Origin: Flavobacteriales bacterium
GTDB lineage: Bacteria; Bacteroidota; Bacteroidia; Flavobacteriales_F; PHOS-HE28
DNA: 64,000 nucleotides
Reading direction: 5' to 3'
NCBI GenBank assembly: GCA_016705955.1
Contig: JADJKO010000002.1
Coordinates: forward strand, 372,001-436,000
Below, piece by piece: positions 43,048 to 49,681 of this stretch. Numbering within the stretch: the stretch's first letter is position 1; every line of letters begins with the position of its first letter. The notes below the pieces were generated by a model. It did not search any database, was not told where the DNA came from, and worked only from the letters and a program-made list of their open reading frames with translations. A program made the position numbers and the translations under genes.

Positions 43048-43599
43048 TTACATCTTCCGGTAATCCATACGCACCTTTACCTCGATCGCCTCAGCGATCT
43101 TCGTGCGCACCAGGCCGGGTATCCTGATGCCGTGATCCTCCGGACGGATGGGGAAGGTACTTGTCGCTTGGATAGCTCCGTGGGCATCCACCGTCACGGT
43201 TCCTTCGGTCTTCACGGACTTCTCCACCCCATGAAGGGTGATCGTTCCTTCCACCGATACGATGTAGGTGCCGGCTTTCGCGAGTTCATCGGCACCGATA
43301 CCTGAAAGCTTGCCTTTGAAAGTAGCCTTCGGGAAAGTGGTGCTCTCCATGTAGTCCTCGTTGAAGTGCTCCTGCATCAACGCCTTTTCGAAGGCAAAGG
43401 CCTTGATCAGCATGGAGAATTCCAGAGCACCTGATGCAGCATCCCACACACTGGTCACCTTGTCGTTCTCGGCATCGATGTCCTCCAAAGGAGTGGAGGA
43501 GTGGAATTCGACGTGCCCCGTGCGGGTCATGTACCGGTCCTGGGCCGTAAGGGCCAGCGGGATCAGGAACAACGGGAGGAATTTGGTTCTCAGGTTCAT
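43048..43599 (-). CDS. YceI-family periplasmic protein
   Basis: The protein has 183 residues from the ATG at 43599 with signal peptide ending ALTAQ. The lipocalin-like YceI domain follows: GHVEFHSSTPLEDIDAEN, ALEFSMLIKAFAFEKALMQE, NEDYMESTTFPKATFKGKL and VSVEGTITLHGVEKSV. Family members bind polyisoprenoid or similar lipids in the periplasm. It starts 34 bp after the OB-fold gene and ends 23 bp before the DUF5777 gene. Confidence 0.88.
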   Translation of the reverse strand: MNLRTKFLPLFLIPLALTAQDRYMTRTGHVEFHSSTPLEDIDAENDKVTSVWDAASGALEFSMLIKAFAFEKALMQEHFNEDYMESTTFPKATFKGKLSGIGADELAKAGTYIVSVEGTITLHGVEKSVKTEGTVTVDAHGAIQATSTFPIRPEDHGIRIPGLVRTKIAEAIEVKVRMDYRKM

Positions 43600-43633
43600 G
43601 GGGTCATTGTGTTTCGTGCTCGTTCGACAAGGA

Positions 43634-44077
43634 TCATTCCATAGCCACACATCGTTGTAGCACGACATCCCCGGGGATCATGCCAACCCCGGTATAGCCC
43701 TGACAGATCCCCTTCAAACGAACGGTCGCACCGGTCCTCCAATCGGCAGGGAAGTCGGCGAGCGCGAATTCACACGATACTCCGGCATCTGGGTTCCCGG
43801 TTTCGAGTACAACGGTCACCACGCGACCGTTCACCTCGTCGACAGCTCGGATCGCACCGGTAACCAGGACGGCCTGTGCTTTCGATCCAACGTATTTCGT
43901 CGTGGCGGCTTGTTCGTTGGCCAAGAATTCCTCAAGAAGTTCGATGGCGGTGAGGCTCGCCACTTCCGTTCTTTCGGCGGCGGTTTCCGGAACGCGGTTG
44001 TATTCGCGCACTCCGTATGTGGTAGCCGCCGCCGTTACGAGCACTCCACCAACGATCATGAGTGTTCTTGTTCGCAT
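43634..44077 (-). CDS. OB-fold protein with N-terminal membrane anchor
   Basis: The protein has 147 residues from the ATG at 44077; an in-frame TTG at 44086 is a weaker choice. One N-terminal hydrophobic segment (TLMIVGGVLVTAAATTYGV) is followed by LTAIELLEEFLANEQAAT KYVG-type sequence, then VLVTGAIRAVDEVNGRVVTV and GATVRLKGICQGYTGVGMIPGDVVLQRC, the pattern of tRNA_anti-like/OB-fold domains found in bacterial envelope proteins. Two Cys in the last 30 residues may pair. It is the second gene of the operon; its ATG lies 5 nt after the preceding stop. Confidence 0.75.
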   Translation of the reverse strand: MRTRTLMIVGGVLVTAAATTYGVREYNRVPETAAERTEVASLTAIELLEEFLANEQAATTKYVGSKAQAVLVTGAIRAVDEVNGRVVTVVLETGNPDAGVSCEFALADFPADWRTGATVRLKGICQGYTGVGMIPGDVVLQRCVAME

Positions 44078-44082
44078 CGTCT

Positions 44083-44469
44083 TCAATTGTCGGGCGCACC
44101 CGCATCAAGCCACGCGCGTATGGTCTCTTGCCGGCACTTCGGCAATCTGCCCGTCGGGGGCATGATGATCGGATCCCCATTCACCACCACGCCGCGCATA
44201 CTGCCATTGTCAGCAGCCGTCTTCACCCCGGTGTATGAGGACAGGTCAGGGGCCTGAATACCGGGTACATGACAATCAGGTATGGCACACTCGCCTTGAA
44301 TGATCGGTTGTACCGCCAAACTCCACGTGACCATTGTAGTGTCGCAAAAGGAATCGGGATACAACGCCTGTTCATTGTCGTAATAGCAGCCTGGCGCGAG
44401 CAGCAGCGTAGCGGCGAAGAGCACGAGCAGCAGGCGCGTGGTCCGGATGTTCCGAGCACCTCGTTCCAT
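44083..44469 (-). CDS. Lipoprotein with an unusual CX4CH haem-type site
   Basis: The protein has 128 residues from the ATG at 44469 (ATG at 44478 is an alternative). The lipoprotein signal ends LLLAPGC with the acylated Cys at 28. The segment SLAVQPIIQGECAIPDCH has C61 and C66-H67, a CX4CH spacing in place of CxxCH; the rest, DLSSYTGVKTAA, IIMPPTGRLPKC and AIRAWLDAGAPDN-type ending, is the standard cytochrome-c-like pattern of Bacteroidota lipoproteins with a distal Met in MPP. It is the first gene of the YceI/DUF5777 operon. Whether haem is attached needs experiment. Confidence 0.75.
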   Translation of the reverse strand: MERGARNIRTTRLLLVLFAATLLLAPGCYYDNEQALYPDSFCDTTMVTWSLAVQPIIQGECAIPDCHVPGIQAPDLSSYTGVKTAADNGSMRGVVVNGDPIIMPPTGRLPKCRQETIRAWLDAGAPDN

Positions 44470-44589
44470 CCGGAGCATGGAAGTTGGAAAGGACGGTCGG
44501 ATCATTCGGAACTCGAAGGCGCATCGCAAGGTAGGATGCGCGGGGATCAACGCAGTGGGTGTGTTGCCGGATCGGGATCCAAGGCCGCC

Positions 44590-44597
44590 TACTTTTG
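44590..44597 (+). promoter_or_regulatory. -7 box of ispH
   Basis: TACTTTTG is an exact TAnnTTTG match, 18 nt before the GTG at 44616. TTG at 44564-44566 is a possible -33 element. Confidence 0.6.
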
Positions 44598-44615
44598 CAG
44601 GCATCCTGTTCGATC

Positions 44616-45839
44616 GTGCGCTCCTTCACCATCCCCGCCCACTACCGCAGCAACCTCATCGGTCGGCTCAAGGCTTTTCGCAAGACGCAGGACCCGAAGA
44701 AGAAGGACCTGGGTCCGACGCTGCTCGATCTGGGTGCGATCCGTTTCCTCTTCGCGCGGCACTTCGGCTTCTGCTATGGTGTGGAGAACGCGATCGAGAT
44801 CAGTTACAGGGCCTTGGAGGAGAACCCCGGCAAGCGGATCTACCTGCTCAGCCAGATGATCCACAACCCGGCCGTGAACGATGACCTCACTGCGCGCGGC
44901 ATGCGCTTTATCCAGGACACGCACGGGAGAACGCTCATCGGTTGGAGCGAAGTGAGCGCGGACGACATTGTGATCATTCCGGCCTTTGGCACCACGCTGG
45001 AGACCGAGGCGAAGTTGAAGGCGATCGGGGTGGATCCGTTGAAGTACAACACCACGTGCCCTTTCGTGGAGAAGGTGTGGAACCGCAGTGCCCAACTCGG
45101 CGCGAAGGACTACACCGTGGTGATCCACGGCAAGGCCGCGCATGAAGAGACGCGCGCCACGTTCAGTCACACGGCGCAAGCCGCACCAGCGGTGATCGTG
45201 AAGGACATGGCCGAGGCGCAGGAACTCGGGCGCATCATTCTGGGTGAACTACCGATCGAACTCTTCGCGGAACGCTTCGGCGAGCGATGCACACCCGGCT
45301 TCGACCCTGCGAAGGACCTTGTTCGGATCGGCGTGGTGAACCAGACCACCATGCTCGCTGCAGAAACGCAGGCCATTGCCGATCACTTGAAGCAGGTGAT
45401 GGTGAAGAAGCACGGAGAGGCTGAATTGAAAGCGCACTTCGCCGACACGCGCGACACCCTCTGCTACGCCACCAACGACAACCAGGACGCCACGAACGAA
45501 TTGCTGAAGGCCGACGCGGATCTCGCGCTCGTGGTCGGTGGCTACAACAGCAGCAACACCAGCCACTTGGTGGAACTGTTGGAGCAGCGCTTTCCCACGT
45601 TCTTCATCAAGGACGAAGGCGAGGTCCTTTCCGCGGAAGCGATCCAACATTTCGATTACCCGGCGCATGAACTGCGCACGACGGACAACTGGCTTCCTGC
45701 CAAGCGTCCGCTCACCATCATCCTTACCAGCGGCGCCAGTTGCCCGGATACACTGTTGGACAGCGTGATGTTGAAGGTGCTGGACTTCGTAGAAGGGGTG
45801 AGGGATCCGGAGGAAACGGTGGAAGCGATGATGGCCTGA
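44616..45839 (+). CDS. ispH: 4-hydroxy-3-methylbut-2-enyl diphosphate reductase
   Basis: The protein has 407 residues from the GTG at 44616, the long IspH form common in Bacteroidota. It performs the last step of the MEP isoprenoid pathway, making IPP and DMAPP. The three cysteines of the Fe-S cluster are C53 (GFCYGVENAIE), C148 (TTCPFVEKVW) and C376 (SGASCPDTL); the substrate-binding HGKAAHEET, QTTM and GGYNSSNTSHL motifs are present. The start is set by the -7 box; sequence further upstream in the frame is shared with the divergent lipoprotein gene. Confidence 0.94.
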   Translation: MRSFTIPAHYRSNLIGRLKAFRKTQDPKKKDLGPTLLDLGAIRFLFARHFGFCYGVENAIEISYRALEENPGKRIYLLSQMIHNPAVNDDLTARGMRFIQDTHGRTLIGWSEVSADDIVIIPAFGTTLETEAKLKAIGVDPLKYNTTCPFVEKVWNRSAQLGAKDYTVVIHGKAAHEETRATFSHTAQAAPAVIVKDMAEAQELGRIILGELPIELFAERFGERCTPGFDPAKDLVRIGVVNQTTMLAAETQAIADHLKQVMVKKHGEAELKAHFADTRDTLCYATNDNQDATNELLKADADLALVVGGYNSSNTSHLVELLEQRFPTFFIKDEGEVLSAEAIQHFDYPAHELRTTDNWLPAKRPLTIILTSGASCPDTLLDSVMLKVLDFVEGVRDPEETVEAMMA

Positions 45840-45845
45840 CGGCGT

Positions 45846-45950
45846 TCACTCCGCTCGCAACTTCGCCACTTCTCCCGCGCTACCTAGCAGCCTCAGCACG
45901 CCACCATCCATCTTGAAGCTCTGCACCTGGGCTAGAGCGTATTTGATCAT
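45846..45950 (-). pseudogene. 3' fragment of a META-domain gene
   Basis: Read on the minus strand this stretch gives IKYALAQVQSFKMDGGVLRL then LGSAGEVAKLRAE and a stop, which is nearly the same as the end of the META gene at 46709 (IKGALAQVQSFKMDGGLLKL, IGSAGEVATLRAE). The homology starts at about 45948 and runs to 45841, roughly 80% identical by eye over 108 bp. No 5' part of the gene is present. The copies flank the toxin-antitoxin module. Confidence 0.8.
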
Positions 45951-46011
45951 CCGGATCTACTGGGTTGACGATGTGCCATGGGCGACAAGCGGACGGCGAG
46001 CAAGGCTGGAT

Positions 46012-46019
46012 TATCTTGG
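46012..46019 (+). promoter_or_regulatory. Candidate -7 box of the toxin-antitoxin module
   Basis: TATCTTGG lies 4 nt before the GTG at 46024, suggesting a near-leaderless antitoxin message. Confidence 0.4.
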
Positions 46020-46023
46020 CTGC

Positions 46024-46296
46024 GTGAAAGCCTTCAGTTTCAACGAGCCATGGGTGAACGGAGCGGTGCAGCGATTGCTCGGACTGAGCGCCTCCACGAG
46101 GCGTGCGATCATCCGGATCCTGGAGGGCAGTCTGCCACCAAAGGAGGATCCAGAAGAGGAGGAGGAACAAGTGCAACGCCGGTTGGCGACGTTCTGGTCC
46201 TCCTTTGGTGCGTGGGAGGGTGATGGAACTGCGGAAGAGCTGGCTGCGTCGATCCGGAATGCGCGAACGATCAACCCTGATCGTGAACCGTTCTGA
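46024..46296 (+). CDS. VapB-like antitoxin
   Basis: The protein has 90 residues from the GTG at 46024. An N-terminal part (NEPWVNGAVQRLLGLSASTRRAIIRILEG) is followed by an acidic linker (PEEEEEQ) and a C-terminal toxin-binding tail ELAASIRNARTINPDREPF, which has the W-x-GD-x-T-x-EEL...R-x-x-R pattern seen in antitoxins of PIN toxins. It overlaps the toxin gene by TGATG, the usual antitoxin-first order. It probably binds its own promoter and blocks the toxin active site. Confidence 0.75.
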   Translation: MKAFSFNEPWVNGAVQRLLGLSASTRRAIIRILEGSLPPKEDPEEEEEQVQRRLATFWSSFGAWEGDGTAEELAASIRNARTINPDREPF

Positions 46297-46682
46297 TGGC
46301 TTTCCTGCTCGACACGAACATTTGCATCTTCCTGATGAAAGGAATTCCTCTCGTTTCAGAGCGGACGAAGGCCCACGCAAAGGATGCGATGCTCATTTCC
46401 GAAGTATCCCTAGCGGAATTGAAGTATGGTGTCGCAAAGAGCGAAAGGCATGCGGAGAACTCATTGGCCTTGGATCGCTTTCAGGCCGGGGTCCAAGTGC
46501 TCCCGATCAGAGATGTACTTGATGTCTTCGCTGCTGAAAAGGCGCGACTTGCGAAGATCGGATCCATGATCGCCGACTTCGATCTGCTCATCGGTGCAAC
46601 AGCCATTTACCATAACGTCACCTTGGTGACCAATAACACCAAGCATTTCGAGCGGCTTCATGGTATCGACCTTGCTGACTAG
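46296..46682 (+). CDS. VapC-like PIN-domain toxin
   Basis: The protein has 128 residues, normal for VapC. The PIN catalytic acids are D6 (AFLLDTNICIFLM), E41 (SLAELKYG) and D94/D96 (IADFDLLIGATAI), followed by VTNNTKHFERLHGI. Members are metal-dependent RNases that cut tRNA or rRNA. All residues appear intact. The module (antitoxin plus toxin, 45949-46702) lies between two copies of the end of a META gene. Confidence 0.92.
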   Translation: MAFLLDTNICIFLMKGIPLVSERTKAHAKDAMLISEVSLAELKYGVAKSERHAENSLALDRFQAGVQVLPIRDVLDVFAAEKARLAKIGSMIADFDLLIGATAIYHNVTLVTNNTKHFERLHGIDLAD

Positions 46683-46708
46683 TCGAAATGAGTTGAGGGG
46701 ATGGCGCT

Positions 46709-47125
46709 TTACTCCGCCCGCAACGTCGCCACTTCGCCAGCGCTGCCGATCAGCTTCAGCAAGCCTCCATCCATTTTGAAGCTCTGCACTTGCGCGAGCG
46801 CGCCTTTGATCGCGTTCTCCGTGGGCTGAACGCCTTCGCAGAACTTCTTTGTGCTGCCAAGGCCGGGGAAGCTCACGTTCGAGCCGTCCAACTTCACCGA
46901 ACCCATCAGCGCGTTGCAGCCGCCAAAGCCTTGCAACTGGTCGCCGACCATCTTCAACCATGGCGCTTCGGTACCATCGGGAAGGTTCAATCGTTCACCG
47001 TTCAGCGTTTGGAAGATCCACTTCTGGTCCGCGATATTGGTCATGCCAGCGGCGCCATTCTTATCGGCACACTTGTTCGCGCTCAAGGTGGCAAGCAACA
47101 GCAAAGCGATGGTGAGGTTCTTCAT
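46709..47125 (-). CDS. META/HslJ-domain envelope protein
   Basis: The protein has 138 residues from the ATG at 47125. The N-terminal signal ends LSANKC, a poor lipobox (Lys at -1), so it may be a cleaved or atypical lipoprotein. The META domain contains QKWIFQTLNGERLNLPDG, GFGGCNALMGSVKLDGSNVSF and TENAIKGALAQVQSFKMDGG, the usual HslJ-type layout. E. coli HslJ is heat-shock linked; the role here is unknown. The last 108 bp are duplicated at 45841-45948. Confidence 0.82.
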   Translation of the reverse strand: MKNLTIALLLLATLSANKCADKNGAAGMTNIADQKWIFQTLNGERLNLPDGTEAPWLKMVGDQLQGFGGCNALMGSVKLDGSNVSFPGLGSTKKFCEGVQPTENAIKGALAQVQSFKMDGGLLKLIGSAGEVATLRAE

Positions 47126-47184
47126 GGTCGTTGGGATGAATGGCGAAGTAACCAAGTTCCCTGCCGAATGCAAGGCCGTGGTTC

Positions 47185-47310
47185 GTGGTGAAGGTTGTTC
47201 GTAGTCGGGCTGGGTCTTCGAAAGGGATGGTAGACCGATCGTCCTTCGGGCCCTGAAGGTTGCCGGAATTCACTCCATCGTCCTTACGGACAACGAACAA
47301 CCTTCACCAC
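47185..47310. repeat. Family-A inverted-repeat element, copy 3
   Basis: GTGGTGAAGGTTGTTCGT at 47185-47202 and its exact complement ACGAACAACCTTCACCAC at 47293-47310 make an 18-bp perfect inverted repeat, with further GTTGTCCGT/ACGGACAAC repeats around 47286 and 47311. The element begins just after the dnaN stop codon on the dnaN strand and runs to the META gene promoter side. Confidence 0.85.
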
Positions 47311-47319
47311 GGACAACGC

Positions 47320-48441
47320 TCAATTGTTCAGCATCACCGGCATCACCAGCATGAGGACGTCCTCACCGGCCTCGCCCGCTTCACCGGGTAGAAGGATGCC
47401 CGCGCGGTTCGGGGCGCTCATCTCCAGGATCACATGCTCGGTCTCCAGGTTGCTCAACATGTCCATGAGGAAGCGCGAGTTGAAGCCGATGGTCATTTCC
47501 TCACCATCGTAGTTGCACGTCAACTTCTCGTTGGCCTCATTGGCGAAATCAAGGTCCTCAGCGCTCACCGTGAGCTGGCTGCCATTGATGTGCAACCGCA
47601 CTTGGTGCGTGGTCTTATTCGCGAAGATGCTCACCCGGCGGATCGTGCTCAGGAACGTGATCCGGTCGATGGTGAGCTTGTTCGGGTTCGTCTTCGGGAT
47701 CACGGCCTCGTAGTTCGGGTACTTGCCATCGATCAGGCGGCACACCAGTAGCGTGTTGTCGAAGCGGAAGGCAGCGTTGTTCTCGTTGAATTCGATGGAG
47801 AGTTCGGAGTTGCTGCCGGTCAGCGTGTTCTTCAGCAATGTCAGCGGCTTCTTGGGTACGATGAAGCTCGCGGACTTCGGCGCGTGGACATCCGTGCGCT
47901 TGTAACGGACCAGCTTGTGGGCATCGGTGGCTACGAAGCGGACATCCTCCTCGGTCATCTCGAAGAAGATCCCGCTCATCACCGGGCGGAGGTCGTCGTT
48001 TCCGGTGGCGAAGAGGCTCTTGTTGATCGCTTTGGCGAGCGTACCAGCGGGCATCGTGAGCGTGGTGGCACCTTCCAACACCGGACTCTTCGGGAACTCA
48101 GCGCCGTTGAATCCGGTCATCTTGTACTTGCCTTGCTCGCTGCTCAACTCCACACCGTGGTGCTTGTTGTCGATGCTGAACGTGAGCGGCTGCTCCGGGA
48201 AGGCCTTCAACGTATCCAGCAGGATCCGCGCGGGGATCGCCACGGTGCCTTTGTCCTTCGCTTCCACCGGCATGGTGGCCGTGATGGTCGTCTCCAGGTC
48301 GCTGGCGGTCACCGTGAGTTGTTTGCCGTCGATCTCGAACAGGAAGTTGTCGAGGATCGGCAGTGTGTTGCTGCTGGCGAGCACGCCTTGCAGAAGTTGC
48401 AATTGCTTGAGAAGCGAGGTGCTGGAGACGATGAATTTCAT
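47320..48441 (-). CDS. dnaN: DNA polymerase III beta subunit (sliding clamp)
   Basis: The protein has 373 residues from the ATG at 48441. It forms the dimeric ring that tethers DNA polymerase III to DNA. Three clamp domains are recognisable from KFIVSSTSLLKQLQLLQGVL, LPILDNFLFEIDGKQLTVTASDLET, through RPVMSGIFFEMTEEDVRFVATDAHKL, to FNSRFLMDMLSNLETEHVILE and the C-terminal LMLVMPVMLNN, where the peptide-binding pocket lies. Length is normal. A minus-strand TACCTTTG (48472-48479) and a DnaA box (48529-48537) lie upstream. Confidence 0.97.
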   Translation of the reverse strand: MKFIVSSTSLLKQLQLLQGVLASSNTLPILDNFLFEIDGKQLTVTASDLETTITATMPVEAKDKGTVAIPARILLDTLKAFPEQPLTFSIDNKHHGVELSSEQGKYKMTGFNGAEFPKSPVLEGATTLTMPAGTLAKAINKSLFATGNDDLRPVMSGIFFEMTEEDVRFVATDAHKLVRYKRTDVHAPKSASFIVPKKPLTLLKNTLTGSNSELSIEFNENNAAFRFDNTLLVCRLIDGKYPNYEAVIPKTNPNKLTIDRITFLSTIRRVSIFANKTTHQVRLHINGSQLTVSAEDLDFANEANEKLTCNYDGEEMTIGFNSRFLMDMLSNLETEHVILEMSAPNRAGILLPGEAGEAGEDVLMLVMPVMLNN

Positions 48442-48471
48442 CGGGGAATGCTGTGTTTTTTCAGGGACGGG

Positions 48472-48479
48472 CAAAGGTA
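48472..48479 (-). promoter_or_regulatory. -7 box of dnaN
   Basis: On the minus strand this reads TACCTTTG, an exact TAnnTTTG match, 30 nt before the dnaN ATG. Confidence 0.6.
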
Positions 48480-48528
48480 TTCGGGCACCCCCCGGAGCTT
48501 GCCCCCACTTTTCAACAAGTAGAGGGGG

Positions 48529-48537
48529 TTATCCACA
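48529..48537 (+). promoter_or_regulatory. DnaA box upstream of dnaN
   Basis: TTATCCACA is a perfect DnaA box, 88 bp upstream of the dnaN start. Only one box is seen, so regulation of dnaN by DnaA is more likely than an origin. Confidence 0.6.
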
Positions 48538-48544
48538 GTGAATG

Positions 48545-48665
48545 CAGGGGCAGGGGCAGGGGCAAGCGATCGGGCTACGAAGGTCTCGTTCGTGGCTTCG
48601 AGGAAAGCAGTCGATCGTTCACCTTCTCGAAGATCACTTGCCCCTGCCCCTGCTCCTGCCCCTTG
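48545..48665. repeat. Family-B element, copy 1
   Basis: One end reads GCAGGGGCAGGGGCAAGCGATC (first 20 bases shown in this orientation are GCAGGGGCAGGGGCAAGCGA) and the other end is its near complement, GATCACTTGCCCCTGCCCC. In the middle is CGGGCTACGAAGGTCTCGTT. The right end, CCCTTGAG, lies directly against the TAG stop of the DUF4340 locus (minus strand). A second copy is at 53582-53770. Confidence 0.8.
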
Positions 48666-48668
48666 AGC

Positions 48669-49681
48669 CTACGGCATCAACGCCATCGCGGGCTGGGTCA
48701 TCAGGTCGGTGTACTGGCGCTGCACGATCACAATGAGGCTGTCCTCCACGAAGGCGAACATGCGCATCGGGTCATGGATCGGGCGCGGCGTGTCGAAGCC
48801 TCCTTCATCGCCGTTGTAGGCCATGTACCAGAGTTTCATGGTCTTCTCGGTACCTTCCCGTGCCTTCGTGCGAATGATGAAGTTCGGTGTTGCCGCGAGG
48901 AGCGAATCGCGCGAGGACCGCTTCATCAACCGTTCAATGTATTCGTAATCGAAGATCCGGTAAGGCAGGAGTGAGGCTTGCACCAGCACGGTATCCATCG
49001 GCAGCGGACGACCTTTCAGATCGGTGAGCTTGGGGGCTCCGGAAGCCGGATTCTCCACACGGTATGAAGCGAGAGGGCGCCCTACGTGTTCCACCTCCAC
49101 CGAGGCCAGGTCGTGCAGATCATGGAAGTTGTAGACCCTGCTGCTGCGCCAGTTGTCCACCGTGGCAGGGAAGCGCGTGTTCAATACACCGGTGAAGCCG
49201 CCGATACCCATGATGAAAGGCGCACTACTGCGGCCCTCATCCGGTTTCTCCAGCACCATGTACGTGCCGAAGTGATCCTTCGTGGCATGTCCGATGAGCC
49301 AGATCCTGGAAGGTTTGTCACCGCCTTCGTAGATCTCCACTTTCTGCGCGGCACCGGCCATCGTGCGCAGGACCATCTCCTCGCCGCTCTTCGGTACGGG
49401 GCTCTTCACCTCGATCCGCAAAAGGTCTTCAATGCCGTGGTCACTTCCGGTTGGCGCACACGGTATTTGCCATTCAACCACCATCCGTCCTTGGCGCGCA
49501 CCAGGTCCACGGTATGGCCCTTCTTATCGGCGATGAAGATCCGCGTGACGCGGCTCGTGTCGGGCACGGCGAAATCGGTGAGGGGCCGATCCAGTGTGCT
49601 GTCGGACTTGTTACGCGCAAGCCACCATGCCACGCCCGAGAGCAGGATCAAGAGGCCGAGGAGCAACCATTTACGGTTCAT
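48669..49681 (-). pseudogene. DUF4340-domain protein, frameshifted
   Basis: From the ATG at 49681 the first frame gives an N-terminal anchor (NRKWLLLGLLILLSGVAWWL) and the start of the DUF4340 domain (VTRIFIADKKGHTVDLVRA, GWWLNGKYRVRQPEVTTA) and then stops after 92 residues. A one-base shift near 49430 continues as IEDLLRIEVKSPVPKSGEEM and on through IWLIGHATKDHFGTYMVLEK, VDNWRSSRVYNFH and KLWYMAYNGDEGGF to the TAG at 48669. The joined product would be about 335 residues. It overlaps gldG by ATGA, so in the intact form it belongs to the gldFG transcript. A single indel cannot be distinguished from an assembly error. Confidence 0.78.

Noticed and set aside
48472..48668. Chromosomal replication origin next to dnaN
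   Set aside because: Only one DnaA box and no AT-rich unwinding region are visible; the rest of the interval is a family-B repeat.
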